From assembly GCA_033961575.1 (NCBI GenBank), contig CM066729.1, positions 96,475,001-96,539,000 on the forward strand: DNA of 64,000 nucleotides, written 5' to 3'. Each line of letters begins with the position of its first letter. The first letter of the stretch is position 1. A program made the translations under genes and the position numbers. This document shows positions 58,427 to 64,000 of the stretch, in pieces. This DNA comes from Aselliscus stoliczkanus (lineage: Eukaryota > Chordata > Mammalia > Chiroptera > Hipposideridae). Below the pieces are notes generated by a model. The model was not told the origin of the DNA. It was given only the letters and a program-made list of their open reading frames with translations, and did not search any database.

Positions 58427-58948
58427 TTTTTTTTTTTTTTAAGATTTTTATTGGAGAATTGGGGGAGGAGAACAGTATTGGGGAATTGGGGAAGAGGAAC
58501 AGCCAAGTTGTTGTCCTTCAATCTTAGTTGTGGAGGGTGCAGCAAGTTCAGCTCCAAGTCCAGTCGCGCCACTCAGTGAAAGGTGCTGTTACAATCTTAG
58601 TTGCGGGTGGGCGTAGCCACCATCCCATGTGGGAATAGAACTGGCAGCCTTGTTGTTAAGAGCGCATGTTGTATCGCCTGAGCCACCCAGGTGGCAGCTC
58701 AGCTCAAGGTGCTGAGTTCAGTCTTTAGTTGCTGGTGGGCGTAGCACAGCATCGAGAACAGGCAAGTTTGGTGTTAGGAGCACATGCTTTCATCAGCTGA
58801 GCCATCCTGTCACCTGTTGGCAGCTCAGCAGCAGCTCAGCTCGGGCTGTAGCTCATTGGCCCATGTGGGAATCGAACCAGCAACCCTGTTGCTAAGAGAT
58901 CACACTCTTGAGCAAGCTCTTAACCAACTGAGTCACTCGGCCAGGCCC
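58427..58948 (-). mobile_element. Trimeric tRNA-derived SINE (522 bp) with TSD
   Basis: On the minus strand three tRNA-like units follow each other: unit 1 at 58948-58860 (ggcctggccgagtgactcag, B box 'ctggttcgattccc'), unit 2 at 58815-58742 (ggatggctcagctgatgaaa, B box degraded) and unit 3 at 58693-58621 (gggtggctcaggcgatacaa, B-box-like 'cagttctattccc'). Linkers contain CAGCTCAGC-type repeats. A common tail follows: 'cttggagctgaacttgctgc', 'attgaaggacaacaactt' and two CCCCAATTCCCC-like blocks, then the A-tract. The direct repeat tgacc(g/a)(a/g)atttttt flanks it. Confidence 0.93.
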
Positions 58949-58962
58949 TGACCAGATTTTTT

Positions 58963-59824
58963 AAAATGGTATTCTGCTGGCAATTGTGGGAAGAAACTGG
59001 AAGAAGGGAAGCCATGTAGGAGGTTATTGCTATAACAAAAGAAAGAGGCTAGAACACACAGAGTTGAATTTGATAAATGGAATAAAAAGATCTGGCCTTA
59101 ACAAAACTTTGTGAAAAGTAGCAAACCATGCTGGAATCAGTAAGTATGGGTCACATTTTCAATTGTGTCTTCCATTGTCATGGATGATATAAAAAATGAA
59201 AAGTTACACTTGAATATGTTAATATTCCATATGATGATATGACATGAATTTGGAGGATCACTAATAGAAAATTCGTATTGCAATATAACTGTTGTTTGAA
59301 AAGTGGTTCAATATCACCTATTCTAAAAGCTAAAATACAAAATAAATATTTAAATTTGACCAGTATCCTCCAACATTCCTACATTAATCCCATAATTTAA
59401 CTATGTTATAATTAATTTACTTAATGATTGATCTCTTGTTTTATATTATGCTAAGGCACTCAGAATCAAATCTGAATCTCAACTCAATCTAACTAATCTC
59501 AACCTATCTAAATGTCACTTCATATCTCTGCTACATACACTTATTGTGATTTTTTTTTTCTATTTTGATTCATATGTTTCCAATTCTAAGTTTATGTTGT
59601 TCACTGATATACTGCCACTTTTTGGACGCTTTATTATAAGTCCTTTCCATTGTTTCTATTGAACCAAATCTCATGAAAAATTGAACCACTAATGAGGAAT
59701 ATATAAGTAGGAATTTTCTTCTTATACTTTCTGTAACAAAGAAACATAATATTCCTTATGGGGACATGTTTTAGAGAAGCCTGATTCAATGGACTATGGT
59801 AGACATGAAGAAATAACAAGAGTT
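58963..59824. other. Unassigned AT-rich sequence
   Basis: No named repeat or gene is seen. Confidence 0.4.
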
Positions 59825-59825
59825 G

Positions 59826-59944
59826 GGCCGGCCGAGTGGCGCAGTGGTTAAGTGCTGGCTTAGGAAGCCAGCGGCCCCGGTTCGGGTCCCACATATGAGG
59901 GCCAGTGACACTGCCCTAAAAAAAAAAAAAAAAAAAAAAAAAAA
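59826..59944 (+). mobile_element. Short tRNA-derived SINE with TSD, least diverged copy
   Basis: It has a clean Ser-tRNA-like head (gggccggccgagtggcgcag), a perfect-looking B box (ggttcgggtcc), 'cacatatgagggccagtgac', 'actgccct' and a 27-bp poly(A). The direct repeat gaaataacaagagt occurs at about 59811 and 59946. The long pure A-tract and clean head suggest a recent insertion. Confidence 0.96.
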
Positions 59945-60235
59945 GGGAAATAACAAGAGTCCTCTGGAGCCCCCATGAAGGGGAGACAATGAGTAACAGG
60001 ATCCTAGAAGACAAATCAGTTTCATTAACGGTACAGAAAAGTTTCAAAATGTTGAGAAAAGTGGTAGACTTCATACTTTAGATTTTAAAAATGGCATATG
60101 ATCAGTTTTCTTGTTTCAGATCTAGAAACAAAATTCCATAAAAGAACAGGATACAACCGGGAGAAAATTACTGTTTTACTGTGGGCAACAAGAGTTTAAT
60201 GAGTGCAGGTAACATGAGGAGGGAGAAGGAGAAAC

Positions 60236-60475
60236 ATTTACTACCCATGTTAGGTGCTAGGCAAGGTGCTTTACCTAAAACATAGAACCGCCCCCCGCCC
60301 CCCCCCACACACACAGCAATCCTGTGCTATCTATATCATTTGGCTGCTGTTACATTAGAGGGAATTGAGTTCAGGAGGTTAATCATTCTTTTACAGTCAA
60401 AATCTAATAATTTATGCAGTCAAGAATCAATCCCGGAATCCTTTCTCCTCATCTCCATGAAAAGATGCTACAGTG
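60236..60475 (-). mobile_element. MIR SINE (probable)
   Basis: Antisense MIR order: 'gttaggtgctaggcaaggtg' with 'ctttacctaaaacata', then 'cagcaatcctgtgctatcta' and 'aagaatcaatcccggaatcc'. A C-rich simple run (60288-60305) lies inside. The 85-codon plus-strand frame at 60340-60597 starts in this MIR and is not a gene. Confidence 0.7.
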
Positions 60476-63400
60476 TCGAGGATTTGGAGTGCAACTCTGC
60501 AAGTGAAAGAAACATTGATCTCGCTAAAAAAGTATCTCTTAAAGCTGAGGACCCATGTATAGCCAGGCCTGCAGAACAAACAAGAACTTGGCAATGAAAA
60601 GCTGAGAAAGAACCAAGCTGTGCTCTCTGCTTTCCTTTGCTTGTTTTGCTGTTGTTGCTTCTAACACTGCTGTTTTCTATGACATTTGCTGCATTGTTTT
60701 TCCTGGGAGGTTAAGCTTATACAGCTGCTCTGTCCATAAGGTAGAAGGTTGTCACCTCACTGCAGCTAAAATGATAGATCTCGTGCTTCTAGGAAGCTGC
60801 TATTGCCAGGACAGAGATTTGCATCAGCACCACTTGGATCTACTCCAATTAAGTATGGCAGGAAATGTCTGGGTTCTGAGTATAAACACTGCTCACTGGG
60901 CCCATTCAGGAAACAGGTTAGAGAAAGACGATGAGCAAGGCCAAAATGAGTAGGGATTTTCTTTTTTCATTTGTTGTTGTTTTGGTTTGGTTTCTTTGCT
61001 CATAAAAGGAAGTGCAAAAGAAGGTGAAAGACAGAAAAAAAGAGAGAGAAAAAATTAATACATTTTTTTTTCCTCGAAAGTTGCAAACATTATCCCAAAG
61101 ATAGTTAGGTAATAGAAAATCTAGTGTCTAGTAACTTCTTTAGAGAAATTTCCCTGTGAGAATTCACATAGATGACAGAAAATTTGGGTACAAGTATAGC
61201 AATATTTGCACTAACACTCTAATCCAATTGGTATTGTGTTGCCAAATAATTTCTTAGATTTGCCAGGCCATTTTGTAGCCAAGATGCAATGCATAGCTAT
61301 GGAAATTTGAATATTAGCATAAATTCATTGTCTTCTCTGCTTCTCAAGAAAGAAAAATCATAAAAATATTAATATATTGCAAAAAACAGGAAAAAAATCA
61401 TAGATTTAAAAATGAGAAAAAAATAATCTATATTGGATAATATAAACAACCAAATTTCTTAAATGAGTAATACTATTAAAAGAGACACCATCATTTTTCC
61501 AATTTTTTTATTTCTTGAAACTCAGTAAGCATACATGGAACTAAATATATAAGCTAACTCTATCTCTAACAAGATAAAATCATGATGATGTAATGTTTTA
61601 TTGCTAAAGCCACAATTTGAGTCAGAGTACTGCAGGACAATTATTTTGGTGGATATCTCAGATTTTAGAGTTGAAGAGATTACCTGCTGTTAAAGATGAA
61701 AGGCCTCATGGATGCATGTTATTTCTTTATTTCTGATCAGAAATATTGTTAGCAGCTGATCCCAGCTGGGTTCCGAGTTGTGAATTGGTATTGTCATTTC
61801 TCTTCTGACCACTTCACACTCTACCACTCAGAAGGTAAAAAAATAGAGAAAAGGTCAGAGCTTATATAGAAAGAAATCCATTGAATATAAAGGTATATTT
61901 TAAAGTTAGGAACATCAAACCCTGGGCTCACGTTCTCAAAATAGCAAATGCCCACTGTTGTTAATAGTTGCATCAGTTTGTAGAAATTTTGTTTATAAAT
62001 ACTTATGGTTTTATTTACTTCATATTAGTTAGAGGTACTCATTTTTAAAATCCATTTTCAAGCCATGAATTAAATATTTCATGGGTATATGTACATTGGA
62101 ATAATTATGGTTTATGACATATATTTGGTAAAAGAAATACATTTTGTATAGGTTATGAGAAAATATGTTCAAGAAAACATTATAATATTAATTTGATATA
62201 AATATAAATAAAAAATTAATCTTAATGTCCTTTTAGCTAAAATCATACTTTAGTATTTAGAATAAAACTATGCAACATTTTTATTTTATATATTTATATG
62301 TATATTTGTAGACTATCTCTGCTTCATAAACACTTGAATTGCATGTTTTCATAATTAAAGTTTCAGATTGTCTCTAAATAGTTCACACCTGAATGTTAAA
62401 GAACTTTCAATAAGAAAAATTCAAGTAAGCAGGATCTCATAATTTGTTTTTAAAAAATAAAATCTGCAAACCAAAGTTATTAAAAAATAAATATTATGGG
62501 GCTTTCTTTCTTTGAAAAATATTTATTTACTTATTTTTAAAAACTATTTATTACTATGGAACTTTAAAAATTAAGACAATTTTCAGTATCCCTACCTCCT
62601 GTTGTTATTTATTAGACTTCCAAGATGGATTTGAAGTATCTATGTATTTTATGACTAAGAATATTTATCTGAAAATTGCTAAAGTGAGTTGCTAGGCCTT
62701 TCAAATTATACCTCAGGTATCAGAACCTCCAGAGATTTCCAACAAAATACTGTTGTTGTTTTTTATTATCACTCCTGTTACATCTTGAGGTTTACTGAAA
62801 AATAATCATTAAGCCACTCAGGTTCTCATAGTGAGCCTTTCTCCCATATTGACAAAGTAAACAATCAAGGAGCAAAAAATAAAATGAAATATTGTCACAA
62901 TAATATGTAAGTTATATTTTGTCTTTGATGCATGTATAGAAAACAGTTCTTTTGTGCTTTTTTCTTAATTTAACAAAATTACCCTGTAATGAGAATCCTT
63001 CCTAAGAAACTAGACATTTAGTTCATTCACATTTTTTCCGTGGATGCCAACATTAACTTAGCAGACACGCTATAAAAGTCATTATGAACTGAACTCGAAA
63101 ATCTCAAATTTTAAATTAATCAGATGTCAGGATAAACTTTTGTAATTGACCCAATCACCATATTTTTATATATGGATAAATTTCACACTAGTCAAAACAC
63201 ATTTTCCCAACAGGAGTCAACTTACAATAACCCAATTTTCACCTGTTTAATTATTACCGTAAACTGATTTTATCAGGTGGCCCTCATCTGGCCTCAATTA
63301 TCAGTGTTTCACCTTCATCATAAAAGACTAATTTAAAATCTGAGAACTTACTGCCAGAGAGATATGTTTTATCATAGTTGGCAAAGAATAAGACATTTGT

Positions 63401-63915
63401 TGTTTTCACAGAAATGCAATTTATCTATTCATTTATTCACTTAACAAATATTTATTAAATACTGTCTCTATTGTTAATATTACATGAACTTTGTTATTTT
63501 ATTTTTTTAAATGAAGGAAATTTTAAAAATAAACTTCAATGGCAACTTCAGGCAGCATAATATTTTTAAATATATTATGCTATCTCTACAGTATTATTCA
63601 AGTGGAAAATATACAACACGTGACTCAGTCCAAGTATAACTTGGTTGTGACATCAATCTCTGCCTGTCCCCGAACACTGATTCAGATATTACATATAGAG
63701 GAAAGTTTCTCATTCCTTCTCCAAGACTCTATATGTGCCATGTGAAAATATTTGTTCTCATTAAAAGAATAAACTTTTTCATGCAGAAGGATGAAATATG
63801 GGAGAGACAATTCATAGAACACAAGAGGGTATTTTTTTGTTTTCTGTATTTTGATTTGTTTTGTTTTGTTTTATAATCAAGAAATATGTAAGCCAAGGGT
63901 ATGGTGCAGGTACAT
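60476..63915. other. Unassigned AT-rich sequence, no gene seen
   Basis: This is 3.4 kb without a convincing element. The part at 63425-63470 (ttcacttaacaaatatttat) resembles an antisense L2 end but is too short to call. Frames at 60771-60953 and 63539-63745 have no domain. Confidence 0.4.
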
Positions 63916-63917
63916 TT

Positions 63918-64000
63918 TTTTTTCCCGTCAGCTCAGCTTGGGCTGGGCATTGAACTGCTGTTGCTCAGAGCTCAGCTCGCACTCTTGAGCAAGCTCTTCA
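63918..64000 (-). mobile_element. tRNA-derived SINE, partial, cut by right edge
   Basis: After a T-tract it reads 'cagctcagcttgggctgggc' and 'cttgagcaagctcttca', the antisense of unit 1 and linker of the trimeric element. Its 5' end lies beyond the window. Confidence 0.8.

Noticed and set aside
59826..59920. Possible serine tRNA gene
   Set aside because: The A and B boxes are tRNA-like, but the sequence continues into a fixed 3' part with poly(A) and target duplications and recurs many times; it is a SINE.
60340..60597. 85-codon frame that looks compositionally protein-like
   Set aside because: It begins inside an antisense MIR and shows no domain.

Overview
This window looks like a gene-poor stretch of a placental mammal nuclear genome. 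It is AT-rich, has no bacterial-style gene packing, and is full of LINE-1 (L1), MIR, L2, MaLR LTR and MER5-type relics. Young tRNA-derived SINEs come in two head types, and many have clear target-site duplications (TSDs). The SINE set (a Ser-tRNA-like head ending in CACTGCCCTC plus poly(A), and a second family whose tail reads CCCCAATTCCCCAATAAAA) and several mariner remnants point to a bat, plausibly of the horseshoe/leaf-nosed group. That assignment is inference from family resemblance; no database was searched. I found no convincing host protein-coding exon, no functional RNA gene and no CRISPR. The long open frames are L1 proteins, antisense shadows of L1, or translated microsatellites.

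Layout. 0-5 kb: an old antisense L1 running off the left edge, a MIR, a compound TG/AG microsatellite and a short SINE. 5.9-6.75 kb: a SINE whose tail has grown into a long CTTT microsatellite, then an L1 3' end and a dimeric SINE fragment meeting head to head. 8.9-13.6 kb: a monomeric SINE, a long composite SINE, a 237-bp mariner-type element and an 81-bp palindromic MITE. 16.9-22.7 kb: L2 pieces, an L1 3' fragment, a MaLR-type LTR, a MIR and an L1 3' end. 27.0-30.26 kb: a rearranged antisense L1 with its 3' UTR present twice, most of ORF2 missing, a broken ORF1 and its own 5' UTR. 31.6-46.8 kb: scattered SINEs, L2, MER5A, MIR and MaLR LTRs. 48.2-55.73 kb: an apparently full-length 7.5-kb antisense L1 with near-intact ORF1, frameshifted ORF2 and a 5' UTR that starts with about 2.7 tandem ~200-bp monomers. 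56.9-64 kb: an internally deleted mariner, a 522-bp SINE built of three tRNA-like units, one more short SINE, a MIR, and a partial SINE at the right edge.

The features are a record of insertions and do not form a pathway. The observations most worth a second look are: (1) a ~680-bp block of an L1 3' region with a striking one-directional T-to-C (A-to-G on the L1 sense strand) substitution load; (2) a ~117-bp segment inside a MaLR LTR that appears copied from a locus 1.9 kb away and doubles as the empty-site version of a SINE insertion there; (3) a trimeric tRNA SINE with dimeric and monomeric relatives in the same window; (4) long and short SINE forms sharing one head; (5) tandem promoter-like monomers in the full-length L1. 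I did not find a new gene system here.
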